The notes below the pieces were generated by a model. The model searched no databases and was not told the DNA's origin. It saw nothing but the letters and a program-made list of their open reading frames with translations. The position numbers and the translations under genes were made by a program. Source: Gammaproteobacteria bacterium MFB021 (GTDB lineage Bacteria > Pseudomonadota > Gammaproteobacteria > Pseudomonadales > Halomonadaceae). From it: 64,000 bases of DNA. The stretch covers positions 1 to 64,000 of the forward strand of contig JNVT01000061.1 of assembly GCA_000737985.1 (NCBI GenBank). Reading direction: 5' to 3'. Below, in pieces: positions 18,275-27,391 of the stretch (its first letter is position 1; the number at the start of each line of letters is the position of its first letter).

Positions 18275-18302
18275 GCGCTCTCCGGCGGCGGTGGCGGTCT
18301 GT

Positions 18303-19004
18303 TCAGCACTCGGCGAACAGCTCGGGATGACGTTCGATAAGACGTGGCAGCGAGGTCAGGAGCTCGCGCAGATGCGCCTGGACCGCGCGCTCGGCGGCGG
18401 CCGGGTCGCGCTCGGCGATGGCGCCGACGATGCGCTCGTGCTGGGCGACCAGGGTCTCCAGCGGCGTGCCGTCGGGCATGCTGATGTAGCGCACGCGGTC
18501 GAAGTGCGCCTTGACCTCTTCGGTGAAACGCCACGCCGAGGCGTGGCCGGCCTCCCGCGACAGCGTCTGGTGGAAGGCTTCGTCGAGCAGGTAGAAGCGC
18601 TCGTAGTCGTCGCTGCCGAGGGTGCGCCGCTGGCGTTCGACCAGCTCGTGGAGCTCGTCCAGACCGCGTCGCGAGAGCCCCGACTCCGCCGCCGACTTGG
18701 CCACCGCGACCTCGATCGCTTCGCGCACGAAGCGCGCGCTGTAGACCGCCTGCGGCGAGATCTTGACCACGAAGGTGCCGCGCTGGGGGCGCACCTCGAC
18801 CAGTCCCGCCTCGGAGAGGCGGATGAACGCCTCGCGCACCGGCTGGCGGCTGACCGCGAAGGTATCGGCGATCTCCTTCTCCGACAGCGCCTGGCCGGGG
18901 GCCAGCGTCAAGCGGATGATCGCCTGGCGCAGGGTGGCGTAGAGGCGCTGGCGGACCGGGCCGGTGGCGGTGTCTTCCCACAGGCTGTAGAGCGATTGGC
19001 TCAC
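18303..19004 (-). CDS. GntR-family transcriptional regulator (FadR/FCD subfamily)
   Basis: First gene of the leftward hexonate operon and its likely regulator. The 233 residues comprise an N-terminal winged helix with [23 protein letters not shown] and [12 protein letters not shown], then an all-helical FCD ligand domain (about 90-220) with metal-site His residues in EAFHQTL and [10 protein letters not shown]. The frame opens at 19154, but the GTG at 19004 has AGGA six bases upstream and gives the normal FCD-regulator length. manD starts 28 bp downstream. The inducer is probably a hexonate intermediate (inference). Confidence 0.88.
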   Translation of the reverse strand: MSQSLYSLWEDTATGPVRQRLYATLRQAIIRLTLAPGQALSEKEIADTFAVSRQPVREAFIRLSEAGLVEVRPQRGTFVVKISPQAVYSARFVREAIEVAVAKSAAESGLSRRGLDELHELVERQRRTLGSDDYERFYLLDEAFHQTLSREAGHASAWRFTEEVKAHFDRVRYISMPDGTPLETLVAQHERIVGAIAERDPAAAERAVQAHLRELLTSLPRLIERHPELFAEC

Positions 19005-19073
19005 GGCGATCCTCGTCTGTATGGCTCGTCTTGAAGGCCATGGCAGGCGCCGTGTCGGCACCGCTAGGCCATC

Positions 19074-19093
19074 TTGTCTAACTAGTATGGTAG
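19074..19093. promoter_or_regulatory. Possible operator upstream of the GntR gene
   Basis: TTGTCTAACTAGTATGGTAG contains ACTAGT and a loosely dyadic CTAAC...GGTAG, 70 bp upstream of the regulator start. No second copy was found in the operon, so the assignment is weak. Apart from this and the 14-bp tandem repeat, the 381-bp gap to radC shows no recognisable element. Confidence 0.2.
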
Positions 19094-19326
19094 TGGTCGA
19101 TGAGGAATGACGATTCGACTTTCGGAGGCCCCGCGCCAGGACACACCACGCCATGCCACGTCACTCCACGTCCGCCCATGCCCCGCGGTGGGCCACAGTT
19201 TTGGCCGCGGTGGCCGATCTCTCCCAGGAGGGGCGCATTCCTCACTACCGGCGCGCCGTGAAGGGAGTCGGCCGAGGATGGCAGACAGCGGGTCGCGAAT
19301 AGGTAGAAGAAAGAGGTGCTGAGAGG

Positions 19327-19354
19327 AAAGTGCTGAAAAGAAAGTGCTGAAAAG
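19327..19354 (+). repeat. Perfect 14-bp tandem duplication before radC
   Basis: AAAGTGCTGAAAAG occurs twice without gap (19327-19340 and 19341-19354) in an A-rich purine stretch that ends in the GGAGGAGG Shine-Dalgarno region of radC. It is probably a slippage product. Confidence 0.85.
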
Positions 19355-19385
19355 GCAGCAGTGAAAAAGAGGAGGAGGCGGCGCG

Positions 19386-20060
19386 ATGGGGATCAACGAC
19401 TGGCCGGCGGGGGAGCGCCCGCGCGAGAAGCTGCTGACGCTGGGCGCCTCGGCGCTCTCCGATGCCGAGCTGTTGGCGATCTTTCTGCGCGTCGGGGTCA
19501 AGGGGCGCTCGGCGGTCGATCTGGCGCGGGATCTACTCGCCAGCTTCGGTGGGTTGCGGGCGCTGCTGGAGGCGGATCGCCAGCGCTTCTGTGCCGAGCA
19601 CGGGCTGGGCGAGGCCAAGTACGTCCAGCTGCAGGCGACGCTGGAGCTGTCGCGGCGCCATCTCGGCAGCCTGCTCGAGCGCGACGCCGCGCTCACCTCG
19701 CCGACCCTGGTGCGACGCTTTCTCAGTGCCCAGCTGCGTCATCTCCCCCACGAGGCGTTCGCGGCGCTGTTCCTGGACAACCAGCATCGGGTGATCCGCT
19801 TCGAGATTCTCGCCGAGGGCACGCTGGATGGGGCCTCGATCTACCCGCGGGAGGTGGCGCGCCGGGCGCTGGCCCACAACGCCGGCGCGCTGATCTTCGC
19901 TCACAACCATCCCTCCGGCGTGGCCGAACCGAGCCAGTCGGATCGCCGGGTCACCGAGCGCCTGAGCGAGGCGCTGGGGCTGTTCGATATTCGCGTGCTC
20001 GACCACTTCGTGGTGGGCGACGGTGAGGTGATTTCGTTCGTCGAAAGGGGCTGGCTGTGA
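19386..20060 (+). CDS. radC: RadC family protein (JAB/MPN domain)
   Basis: A 224-residue protein with an N-terminal helix-hairpin-helix part ([19 protein letters not shown]) and a JAB metalloprotease-like domain. The metal site HNHPSG (H173, H175) and D186 are intact. Early work linked it to DNA repair, but its biochemical function is not settled. The start has a GGAGGAGG stretch upstream. It is divergent from the GntR gene and followed by rpmB, the usual coaBC/radC/rpmB neighbourhood except for the 11-kb accessory block on its left. Confidence 0.94.
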   Translation: MGINDWPAGERPREKLLTLGASALSDAELLAIFLRVGVKGRSAVDLARDLLASFGGLRALLEADRQRFCAEHGLGEAKYVQLQATLELSRRHLGSLLERDAALTSPTLVRRFLSAQLRHLPHEAFAALFLDNQHRVIRFEILAEGTLDGASIYPREVARRALAHNAGALIFAHNHPSGVAEPSQSDRRVTERLSEALGLFDIRVLDHFVVGDGEVISFVERGWL

Positions 20061-20114
20061 GCGTGGCGGGGGTGATGTCACGCGCAGTGATTGAAGGGAA
20101 AAAGCGCCCCGCGC

Positions 20115-20143
20115 TTGCGGGGGGTTAGGGGGTCTGGTATAAA
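20115..20143 (+). promoter_or_regulatory. Sigma70 promoter of rpmB-rpmG
   Basis: TTGCGG (20115-20120), a 17-bp spacer and TATAAA (20138-20143) preceded by TGG, an extended -10 form. The spacer is unusual in containing G6 and G5 runs. The -35 lies inside a small hairpin CCCCGC/GCGGGG (20107-20122) after radC. The predicted leader before rpmB is about 90 nt. Confidence 0.72.
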
Positions 20144-20240
20144 GTACGCCCTTTGAAACAGGGCAGAAGGCGGACGCCAGCCATTTATCGTGGTTTGCCC
20201 GAGCTAACTCTGCATAACCCGCCAGTGGTCGGAGGCTTCC

Positions 20241-20477
20241 ATGTCCCAAGTTTGTCAGGTTACCGGTAAGCGTCCGGTGACTGGTAATAACGTCTCGCAC
20301 TCACAGCGCAAGACGCGTCGTCGTTTCGTGCCGAACCTGCACACCCATCGTTTCTGGGTCGAGTCCGAGAAGCGTTTCGTCAAGCTGCGTATCTCTTCCA
20401 AGGGCATGCGCATCATCGACAAGAAAGGCATCGACGCGGTGCTCAGCGACATCCGCAAGCGCGACGCCAGCATTTAA
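20241..20477 (+). CDS. rpmB: 50S ribosomal protein L28
   Basis: Structural protein of the large ribosomal subunit, 78 residues, the normal length. The sequence opens [20 protein letters not shown] and contains [18 protein letters not shown], both diagnostic for L28. It is followed after 12 bases by rpmG, the near-universal rpmBG operon, and preceded by a strong promoter. Confidence 0.99.
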   Translation: MSQVCQVTGKRPVTGNNVSHSQRKTRRRFVPNLHTHRFWVESEKRFVKLRISSKGMRIIDKKGIDAVLSDIRKRDASI

Positions 20478-20489
20478 GGAGTCTGAGAG

Positions 20490-20645
20490 ATGCGTGACAA
20501 GATCAAGTTGGTGTCCAGTGCCGGTACCGGTCACTTCTACACCACCGCCAAGAACAAGCGTAACACCCCGGACAAGCTTGAATTCAAGAAGTACGATCCG
20601 GTCGTTCGCAAGCACGTCATCTACAAGGAAGCCAAGATCAAGTGA
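20490..20645 (+). CDS. rpmG: 50S ribosomal protein L33
   Basis: Small large-subunit protein of 51 residues: [19 protein letters not shown], then [17 protein letters not shown] and a lysine-rich end. It has no zinc cysteines, so this is the zinc-independent form. AAGGAG lies nine bases before the rpmG ATG. A strong terminator follows 47 bp later, closing the rpmBG unit. Confidence 0.98.
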   Translation: MRDKIKLVSSAGTGHFYTTAKNKRNTPDKLEFKKYDPVVRKHVIYKEAKIK

Positions 20646-20692
20646 TCTAGCTTTCCGCTGGTGCCGAAGTGCCAGCGCAGAATGACAGTACG

Positions 20693-20721
20693 GAAAACCC
20701 GGTCCTCGACCGGGTTTTCTC
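20693..20721 (+). terminator. Terminator of rpmB-rpmG
   Basis: A 12-bp perfect stem GAAAACCCGGTC / GACCGGGTTTTC with loop CTC. The 3' arm carries TTTT and is followed by TCTCGTT. It separates rpmG from mutM. Confidence 0.85.
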
Positions 20722-20768
20722 GTTGGTGATGAGCCGATTGGTGATGACCGAGCCGCGAGAACAGACGC

Positions 20769-21584
20769 ATGCCCGAGCTTCCTGAAGTCGAGACCACCCG
20801 CCGCGGTATCGCGCCCCACGTCGAGGGGCGTGAGATCGTCGAGGTGATCGTGCGCAGCCGCAGCCTGCGTGTACCGGTGCCGGCCGATCTGGAATCGGCG
20901 CTGATCGGCGCGCGCTTCGGCGAACTCGCGCGGCGCGCCAAGTATCTGCTGTTGCCGGTGGGTGATCGCTCGCTGCTGTGGCATCTGGGCATGTCCGGCA
21001 GCCTGCGTCTGGCGCAGGTGGGCGATCTGCCCAAGAAGCACGATCACGTCGACGTGGTGGTCGAGGGCGGTGCCATCCTGCGCTACCACGATCCGCGCCG
21101 CTTCGGCTTCGTCGACTGGCTGGCAGGTGACGTCGCCAGCGACCCCAGGCTCGCGCGGCTGGGGCCGGAGCCGCTGTCGCCCGATTTCGATGGCGCGCGT
21201 CTCTACACCCTCTCGCGGGGGCGTCGGGCGGCGATCAAGCCGTTCATCATGGACAACGCCGTGGTGGTGGGGGTGGGCAACATCTACGCCAGCGAGGCGC
21301 TGTTCATGGCCGGGATCGACCCGCGCCGCGCCGCCGGACGCGTCTCGCGCGAGCGCTATGCGCGCCTGGCCGAGGCGATCAAGACGGTGCTGGCGGCGGC
21401 GATCACCCAGGGCGGCACGACCCTGCGCGATTTCGTCAGCGGCAGCGGCGAGCCCGGCTACTTCGCCCAGCGCCTCAACGTCTACGGCCGTGGCGGCGAG
21501 CCGTGCCGCGAGTGCGGCCATTTGCTGCGCCAGGTGACGCTGGGGCAGCGTGCCAGCGTCTACTGCCCGATCTGCCAGCGCTGA
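20769..21584 (+). CDS. mutM: Formamidopyrimidine-DNA glycosylase (Fpg/MutM)
   Basis: Base-excision enzyme that removes 8-oxoguanine and ring-opened purines and cleaves the abasic site. The catalytic N-terminus [12 protein letters not shown] (P2, E3) is intact. The core has [12 protein letters not shown] and [14 protein letters not shown], and the C-terminal zinc finger has CRECG...CPICQ. The length of 271 is normal. It follows rpmG after a terminator, so it probably has its own promoter in the 120-bp gap. Confidence 0.97.
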   Translation: MPELPEVETTRRGIAPHVEGREIVEVIVRSRSLRVPVPADLESALIGARFGELARRAKYLLLPVGDRSLLWHLGMSGSLRLAQVGDLPKKHDHVDVVVEGGAILRYHDPRRFGFVDWLAGDVASDPRLARLGPEPLSPDFDGARLYTLSRGRRAAIKPFIMDNAVVVGVGNIYASEALFMAGIDPRRAAGRVSRERYARLAEAIKTVLAAAITQGGTTLRDFVSGSGEPGYFAQRLNVYGRGGEPCRECGHLLRQVTLGQRASVYCPICQR

Positions 21585-21644
21585 GCGCCTGGCTCCGATG
21601 CTGTTAGAATGCGCCCCGATAATCCTTTGCCCATGGAGTCCTCC

Positions 21645-22835
21645 GTGCCCCAGACCCTGCGCCTCAAGAAGAACGCCGACCGCCGCCTGAAGGCGGGCCA
21701 TCTGTGGCTCTACTCCAACGAGATCGACATTCAGGCGACGCCGCTGAAGGGCCTCGAACCCGGTGCCCAGGCGGTGATCGAGGCCGCCAACGGCAAGCCG
21801 CTGGGGGTGGCCTACGTCAACCCGCACTCGCTGATCTGCGCCCGTGTGGTCTCGCGGGATGCCGACGTGCGCCTGGATCGTTCACTGCTGGTGCACCGTT
21901 TCAATCAGGCGCTCGGCCTGCGCGAGCGGCTCTTCGCCAAGCCGTTCTACCGTCTGGTCCACGGCGAGGGTGACCTGCTGCCGGGGCTGATCGTCGATCG
22001 TTTCGACGACGTGCTGGTGGTGCAGCTCAATACCCTGGGCATGGAGCGGGTGCGCGACGAAGTGATCGCGGCGCTGGACAAGGTGCTGTCGCCGCGGGCG
22101 ATCGTGTTCAAGAACGACTCCAGCGGCCGCCGTCTCGAGCAGCTCGAGTCGGAGGTGGCAGTGGTCCACGGTGAACTGCCCGAGCAGGTGCTGCTGGAGG
22201 AGAACGGGGTGCGCTTCGTCGCCCCGGTGCTGGATGGCCAGAAGACCGGCTGGTTCTATGATCACCGCGCCAACCGTGCCTGGCTCAATGGCCTGGTCGC
22301 CGGTAAGCGGGTGCTCGACCTGTTCAGCTACGTCGGTGGCTGGGGCGTGCAGGCGGCGGCCCACGGCGCCAGCGAGGTGCTCTGCGTCGACGCCTCCGAG
22401 GCAGCGCTCGAGCGGGTCGCCGAGAACGCCGCGCTCAACGGCCTGCACGAGCAGGTGGCGGTGGGCCACGGCGACGTGTTCGAGGCGCTGACCGCGCTGC
22501 GCGCCGAGGGTGAGCGCTTCGACGTGGTGGTGCTCGACCCGCCGGCCTTCATCAAGAAGCGCAAGGACATCACCAACGGCGAGCGCGCCTACGCGCGTCT
22601 GAACCGCGAGGCGATGCGCCTGCTTGGCCGCGATGGCCTGCTGATGTCGGCGTCGTGCTCGATGCACCTGGCCGAGGAGCGTCTGGTCGAGTGCGTGCGC
22701 GGAGCCGTGCGCCACCAGGACCGCCATGGCCAGATCCTCTATCGCGGCGGCCAGGCCGGCGACCATCCGATCCACCCGGCAATCCCCGAGACCGCCTATC
22801 TCAAGGCGCTCGGCGTGCGTGTCTTCCGCAACTAA
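21645..22835 (+). CDS. rlmI: 23S rRNA (cytosine) methyltransferase, RlmI-like
   Basis: SAM-dependent class I methyltransferase with an N-terminal PUA domain (LRLKKNADRRLKAGHLWLYS). The central SAM motif is VLDLFSYVGGWG, and the catalytic region holds VVLDPPAFIKKRKD and SCSMHL. An open frame exists from 21609, but the GTG at 21645 with GGAG six bases upstream gives 396 residues, exactly the E. coli RlmI length, and a normal N-terminus. The probable target is m5C1962 of 23S rRNA. TTAGAAT and GATAAT just upstream may be -10 elements. Confidence 0.88.
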   Translation: MPQTLRLKKNADRRLKAGHLWLYSNEIDIQATPLKGLEPGAQAVIEAANGKPLGVAYVNPHSLICARVVSRDADVRLDRSLLVHRFNQALGLRERLFAKPFYRLVHGEGDLLPGLIVDRFDDVLVVQLNTLGMERVRDEVIAALDKVLSPRAIVFKNDSSGRRLEQLESEVAVVHGELPEQVLLEENGVRFVAPVLDGQKTGWFYDHRANRAWLNGLVAGKRVLDLFSYVGGWGVQAAAHGASEVLCVDASEAALERVAENAALNGLHEQVAVGHGDVFEALTALRAEGERFDVVVLDPPAFIKKRKDITNGERAYARLNREAMRLLGRDGLLMSASCSMHLAEERLVECVRGAVRHQDRHGQILYRGGQAGDHPIHPAIPETAYLKALGVRVFRN

Positions 22836-22850
22836 CAGGGGAGTGGGGTG

Positions 22851-23186
22851 ATGACGGCGCTTGTGTGTCTCTTTCGTCATCCCAATGTCTTGCTGGTGTG
22901 TCATGTTCGCAACGTCATCGACAGTGCGGGTATCGCCGTCGAGTTGCGTAACATGACCCTGGCCGGCGCCGCCGGCGAGCTGCCCATGGATCAGTGCGAG
23001 CCGCAGGTGTGGGTGGCCCGGGCCGACCACGAGCGCGCCCGGGGGCTACTGCGCGAGGCGCTGGAGGGGCCGGCCGACGTGCCCGCCGACTGGGTCTGCC
23101 CCGGCTGCGGCGAGCGCCTCGATGGCGCCTTCGATACCTGCTGGCAGTGCGCGACGCCGCGTCCGCCAGCCGCGGCGTCGCCCTGA
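22851..23186 (+). CDS. DUF2007 protein with C-terminal zinc ribbon
   Basis: A 111-residue protein. The N-terminal about 70 residues form the ferredoxin-like DUF2007 fold (putative signal-transducing domain, as in GlnB-like folds), and the C-terminus has a CPGC...CWQC zinc ribbon. GGGGAG lies 7 bases before the ATG at 22851; the in-frame GTG one codon earlier is too close to it. It sits just after rlmI and 21 bp before a thioesterase gene, so the three may be cotranscribed. The function is unknown. Confidence 0.8.
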   Translation: MTALVCLFRHPNVLLVCHVRNVIDSAGIAVELRNMTLAGAAGELPMDQCEPQVWVARADHERARGLLREALEGPADVPADWVCPGCGERLDGAFDTCWQCATPRPPAAASP

Positions 23187-23207
23187 CAGCCCTTGCAGGA
23201 GAACGCC

Positions 23208-23651
23208 ATGAGCTGGGATCTGCCCCGCCCCTTCCTCCTCGACATTGCGGTCGAGGCGAGTCATATCGACCACTACGGCCACGTCAACAACGCCGAGTAT
23301 CTGCGCTGGGTCGAGCAGGCCAGCTGGGCCCACTCGCGGGCGCTGGGGCTGAGCCTCGACGACTACCGCGCGCTCGACCGCGGCATGGTGGTGCATCGCC
23401 ACGAGCTCGACTATCTCGCCCCGGCGTTCGAAGGCGATGGGCTCAAGATCGCCACCTGGATCGTCGCCTGCGATGGCCGCCTGACGCTGACACGGCGCTT
23501 CCAGCTGCGCCATGGCACGACCGGCGCCACCTTGCTGCGAGCCCAGACGCGCTTTGCCTGTATCGAACTCTCCAGCGGCCGGGCGCGACGCATGCCGGCA
23601 CGCTTCGTCGAGGTCTACGGTGGTGCGGTGACATCTCCTGTTATTGGCTAG
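23208..23651 (+). CDS. Acyl-CoA thioesterase, 4HBT hot-dog family
   Basis: 147 residues with the 4-hydroxybenzoyl-CoA thioesterase-type motif DHYGHVNNAEYLRWVEQA, whose Asp is usually catalytic, and a hot-dog strand pattern afterwards. The substrate is not predictable beyond an acyl-CoA. The ATG at 23208 is preceded by GCAGGAG; an in-frame ATG at 23193 lacks a comparable site. It lies downstream of the DUF2007 gene and no terminator was seen before ald. Confidence 0.85.
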   Translation: MSWDLPRPFLLDIAVEASHIDHYGHVNNAEYLRWVEQASWAHSRALGLSLDDYRALDRGMVVHRHELDYLAPAFEGDGLKIATWIVACDGRLTLTRRFQLRHGTTGATLLRAQTRFACIELSSGRARRMPARFVEVYGGAVTSPVIG

Positions 23652-23811
23652 GTTTTTCTACTGTTTTATCCCTATTGGCGAGAAGTTTCGTGGCGAGAGT
23701 TGGGCCTCGCGCGATTTTTTCGTCTTTTTTCATCAGGCATCCCGCCGCCTGAATGGCTGTGCTGTAATCCGCTCGATCCCCCAATGACAAGTCACGATCA
23801 CGGAGTCAGCC

Positions 23812-24927
23812 ATGCATATCGGTGTCCCCAAGGAAATCAAGAACCATGAGTATCGCGTCGCCCTGACCCCGGGCGGCGCGCGTGAACTCGTCGCCCGTGG
23901 CCATCGGGTGTCGGTCGAGGCGAGCGCCGGTGGCGGTGCCGGTTACCCCGACGACGCCTACCGCGAGGCCGGCGCGACGATCGTCGAGGCCGTCGAGGCG
24001 CTGTGGCGTGAGGCCGAGGCGATCCTCAAGGTCAAGGAGCCCCAGGCGGTGGAGGTGGCGCGGCTGCGTCCGGGCCAGATCCTGTTCACCTATCTGCATC
24101 TGGCCGCGGAGGAGACACTTACCCGCGGGCTGCTCGACAGCGGCGCCACCTGCATCGCCTACGAGACCATCACCGACGCCCAGGGCGGCCTGCCGCTGCT
24201 GGCGCCGATGAGCCGGGTCGCCGGGCGCATGGCGATCCAGGCCGGTGCGCACAGCCTGGAGAAGGCCCAGGGCGGGGCCGGCATCCTGCTGCCGGGGGTG
24301 CCCGGGGTGGCGCCGGCCAAGGTCAGCGTGATCGGCGGTGGCGTGGTCGGCGAGAACGCTGCGCGCATGGCGCTCGGCCTGGGCGCCGAGGTGACCATCC
24401 TCGACAAGTCGCTGGCGCGCCTCGAGGTGCTCGATCACCGCTACCAGGGTGCCATCCGCACCGTCTATTCCACCGCCGAGACCCTGGAGCAGGCGATTCG
24501 CGAATCGGACCTGATCGTCGGCGCGGTGCTGGTGCCCGGCGCGGCAGCGCCCAAGCTGATCACCCGCGCCATGCTCGCCGAGATGAAGCCCGGCAGCGTG
24601 CTGGTCGACGTGGCGATCGACCAGGGCGGCTGCTTCGAGACCAGCCGCCCCACCACCCATGCCGAGCCTAGCTACATTGTCGACGGCATCGTCCACTACT
24701 GCGTGGCCAATATGCCGGGCGCAGTGGCGCGCACCTCCACCCAGGCGCTGACCAACGCTACGCTGCCGTTCGTCATCGCCCTGGCCGACAAGGGCTGGCA
24801 GCAGGCGCTGGCCGACGATAGCCACTTCCTCGCCGGGCTCAACGTCCACGCCGGGCAGCTGACCTACGCTGCGGTGGGTGAGGCGTTCGACATCGAGGCG
24901 GTCGACGCCGAGCGCTGTCTGCGCTGA
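23812..24927 (+). CDS. ald: Alanine dehydrogenase
   Basis: NAD-dependent oxidative deamination of L-alanine to pyruvate and ammonium, usually catabolic. The 371 residues show the family start [20 protein letters not shown], the catalytic lysine region ILKVKEPQ, the H96-equivalent in LFTYLHLAA and the NAD loop [19 protein letters not shown] precedes the ATG. It is followed by an IclR regulator with a clear operator in the intergenic region, suggesting an amino-acid catabolic module. Confidence 0.97.
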   Translation: MHIGVPKEIKNHEYRVALTPGGARELVARGHRVSVEASAGGGAGYPDDAYREAGATIVEAVEALWREAEAILKVKEPQAVEVARLRPGQILFTYLHLAAEETLTRGLLDSGATCIAYETITDAQGGLPLLAPMSRVAGRMAIQAGAHSLEKAQGGAGILLPGVPGVAPAKVSVIGGGVVGENAARMALGLGAEVTILDKSLARLEVLDHRYQGAIRTVYSTAETLEQAIRESDLIVGAVLVPGAAAPKLITRAMLAEMKPGSVLVDVAIDQGGCFETSRPTTHAEPSYIVDGIVHYCVANMPGAVARTSTQALTNATLPFVIALADKGWQQALADDSHFLAGLNVHAGQLTYAAVGEAFDIEAVDAERCLR

Positions 24928-25058
24928 GTGCAGCCCCGGCCACTGACTGCGCCTCCCGCCGTGGCGGCGCAGTCGGTATCGCCGGCGCGGCGTGCCGCTG
25001 ACCGCGCCGATGGCGGCTGAGCCTTCCACCTGCCGACGCCGCTGAATTCGGCCGCCGT

Positions 25059-25075
25059 GTCTCGTATAGCGAGAC
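25059..25075. promoter_or_regulatory. IclR-type operator palindrome
   Basis: GTCTCG-TATAG-CGAGAC is a perfect 6-bp inverted repeat with a 5-bp AT-rich centre, the shape recognised by IclR-family regulators. It lies 52 bp upstream of the iclR-type gene start. A degraded half-site GTCTCG is seen again at about 25090. Self-regulation by the adjacent regulator is the simplest reading. Confidence 0.65.
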
Positions 25076-25126
25076 GAATTTCTCTGCATGTCTCGGTTAT
25101 GCTCGGGCGACATTCGCCGCCGAGCC

Positions 25127-25930
25127 ATGACCGTGCCTGCCAGCCGTGATGCCTCACACACGCCCTCGACCCTGCGCCACGTGATGGCGCTGCTGCGCGT
25201 GACCGCCGCCTGCGGCGCTCGTGGCGCGGGTATCGATGACTATCTCGACGCCACCGAGCTGAGCCGGCCGACCATCTATCGTCTGCTCAAGGGGCTGCGC
25301 GAGGAGGGCTTTCTGCGCCCCTCGCCGCTGCGCCACCGCTATCTGCTCGGCTACGAGCTGCTGGTGCTGGGGGCCGAAGCGGGCAATGGCGCCCAGCTGC
25401 GCGATCTGGCCCGGCCGCGGCTGCTGGCGCTGGCCCAGCGCCTGGGCGGCAGCTTCTATCTCTTCGCCCACGATGGCCGGCACGCGGTGTGCCTGGAGAT
25501 CCAGAACGGGGCCTACCCGGTGGGGGGCTTCGTGGCGTCCATCGGCGGGCGCGTGCCGCTGGGCGTGGGCCAGGCCTCGATCGCACTGCTGGCGTCGCTG
25601 GAGGCGCGCGAGCGGGCGTGGATTCTGGAGGCCAATCGCGAGTGCCTGATGCGCGACTACGCCATCGATGTCGACGCGGTGCGCCGCGAGATCGACTACT
25701 GCCATGCCCACGGACACGCCCGCGGGGTGGAGGGTTCGAGCCTGCCCGAGTTCACCGGGCTGGCGATGCCGCTGCTCGGTCCGGGCGAGCGCTGTCTCGG
25801 CGCCTTCAGCTGCTCGCTGCTCAAGTCGCGCCTGAGCGAGGCGCACCGCGCCACGCTGATCACCGCCATGGCCAGCGAGGTCGCCGGGCTGAAGGCCGAT
25901 CTCCACGGTCTGCTGCAGCCGGGGTCGTGA
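25127..25930 (+). CDS. IclR-family transcriptional regulator
   Basis: 267 residues: an N-terminal winged helix (ATELSRPTIYRLLKGLREEGFL) and a C-terminal IclR effector domain (about 90-260) with GRVPLGVGQASIALLAS, MRDYAIDVDAV and GLAMPLLGPGERCLGAFS. The ATG at 25127 was chosen over 25088 because the upstream ATG adds residues outside the family and overlaps the operator region; neither has a strong Shine-Dalgarno. Its TGA is 2 bases from the next gene, so the FAD oxidoreductase is in the same operon. Probable targets are itself, the oxidoreductase, and perhaps ald or the transporter. Confidence 0.88.
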   Translation: MTVPASRDASHTPSTLRHVMALLRVTAACGARGAGIDDYLDATELSRPTIYRLLKGLREEGFLRPSPLRHRYLLGYELLVLGAEAGNGAQLRDLARPRLLALAQRLGGSFYLFAHDGRHAVCLEIQNGAYPVGGFVASIGGRVPLGVGQASIALLASLEARERAWILEANRECLMRDYAIDVDAVRREIDYCHAHGHARGVEGSSLPEFTGLAMPLLGPGERCLGAFSCSLLKSRLSEAHRATLITAMASEVAGLKADLHGLLQPGS

Positions 25931-25932
25931 AC

Positions 25933-27246
25933 ATGACGTTAGCCCCTCACCTGGCGCCTCATCTCGCCACCCATCCCGCCCATCGCAGCGCCTGCGGCTG
26001 GCAGGCACTGCTGCCGGCGCGCCCGCCCGGGCCGAGCCAGCGCGGCGACGAGCGCGCCGAGCTGGTGATCGTCGGCGCCGGCTATACCGGTGTCGCCGCC
26101 GCGCGGGCCTATCAGGCGCTGGTCCCCGAGCGGCGCGTGGTGATGCTCGAGGCGGAGCGGGTGGGCGACGGCAGCCCGGGGCGCAACTCGGGCTTCATGC
26201 TGGAGATCGCGCTGGCCAACGATGCCAGCAGTGGGGCGCTCTCGCGCATGGCGACCCTCAACCGCCTCAGCCGCGAGGCGATGGCATCGCTCAAGGCGCA
26301 GGTCGATACCCACGCCATCGACTGCCAGCTGACCCGCAGCGGCACCTACCGCGCCGCCCGGGGCGTCGCCGGGCGCGCGGCTCTGGCCAGCTACGCCGAG
26401 TTTCTGCACGCCGCGGGGCTCGATTACTACAGTCTCGATCGCGCGGCTCTGGCCGAGCGCCTGGGCACCGACTACTACGCCGAGGGGCTCTATTCGCCGG
26501 ACTGCTATCTGGTGCAGCCGGCGGCGCTGATTCGCGGGCTGGTGGCGGCGCTGCCGCCGGCGGTCACCTGCTACGAGCAGAGCCCGGCGCTGTCACTGAC
26601 CCGCGACGGCGATGGCTGGCGCGTGACCACCCCCGAGGGCGAGATCCGCACGCGTCAGGTGATGCTGGCCAACAATGCCTTCGCGCGCGCCCTGGGGGCC
26701 GACCGTTCGCGTCTTACCGCCATCTATACCTACGCCGCGTTGACTGCGCCGCTGACGCCTGCCCATACCGCCGCGGTGGCCGGCACGCCCTGGGGGCTGC
26801 TGCCGGCGCATCGGCTCGGCTGCACCCTGCGCACCACCGCCGACCGGCGCCTGATGATCCGCGCCCAGTACGACTACGAGCGCGAACGCGACCCGGCCAC
26901 GGTGGCCGCCACGCTGGCCGCGAGCCTGAAGGCGCGCTATCCGGCGCTGGCCGATGTCGGCTTCGAGCGGGTCTGGGGCGGTACCACCGGGCTGACCTAC
27001 AACGGTGCGCCGCTATGGGGCGAGATCGGCCCGGGGCTCTACGTGTCGGCGGGCTGCAACGGCGGCGGCATCGTCAAGGGCAGCGTGCTGGGCGAGGCGC
27101 TGGCACGGCTGGCGCTGGGGCGGCCGGCGGAGGACATCCCAGCGCTGTTCGGCCGCGCCAGCTGGATGCCACCGGCGCCGATTCGGCGCCTGGCGTTCGA
27201 AGCGATCCGCCGCGTGGAGCAGCGCCGCGGCCGCGAAGAGGCGTAA
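25933..27246 (+). CDS. FAD-dependent amine/amino-acid oxidoreductase (DAO family)
   Basis: 437 residues with the Rossmann start ELVIVGAGYTGVAAARAYQ (about 37-55) and RNSGFMLEIA, typical of DadA/PuuB-like flavoproteins. The C-terminal FAD contact is GLYVSAGCNGGGIVKGS. The substrate is likely a D-amino acid, N-methylated amino acid or amine such as a gamma-glutamyl amine; sequence alone does not decide. It lies in one operon with the IclR regulator, with alanine dehydrogenase upstream and an NhaC-type carrier downstream, which suggests uptake and oxidation of an amino compound. Confidence 0.85.
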   Translation: MTLAPHLAPHLATHPAHRSACGWQALLPARPPGPSQRGDERAELVIVGAGYTGVAAARAYQALVPERRVVMLEAERVGDGSPGRNSGFMLEIALANDASSGALSRMATLNRLSREAMASLKAQVDTHAIDCQLTRSGTYRAARGVAGRAALASYAEFLHAAGLDYYSLDRAALAERLGTDYYAEGLYSPDCYLVQPAALIRGLVAALPPAVTCYEQSPALSLTRDGDGWRVTTPEGEIRTRQVMLANNAFARALGADRSRLTAIYTYAALTAPLTPAHTAAVAGTPWGLLPAHRLGCTLRTTADRRLMIRAQYDYERERDPATVAATLAASLKARYPALADVGFERVWGGTTGLTYNGAPLWGEIGPGLYVSAGCNGGGIVKGSVLGEALARLALGRPAEDIPALFGRASWMPPAPIRRLAFEAIRRVEQRRGREEA

Positions 27247-27391
27247 GCGCCACGAGTGATGGCGCCCCCGCTCGACTGACAGAGATCGACCAGCAGAGTC
27301 CGACAAGCGCAAGACGACGACCCCGAATCGCCGACATCGCCTAACCCGATCCCGATTCGATAACAACATCAACAACACCCAAGGAGTCAGC

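Noticed and set aside
23685-23700. TTTCG-TGG-CGAGA before ald as second IclR site
   Set aside because: The spacing is 3 instead of 5 bases and one arm is imperfect; too weak to call.
25489-25932. N-terminal extension of the FAD oxidoreductase through the IclR gene
   Set aside because: The frame is open by chance. The ATG at 25933 is 2 bases after the IclR stop and gives the correct family N-terminus.
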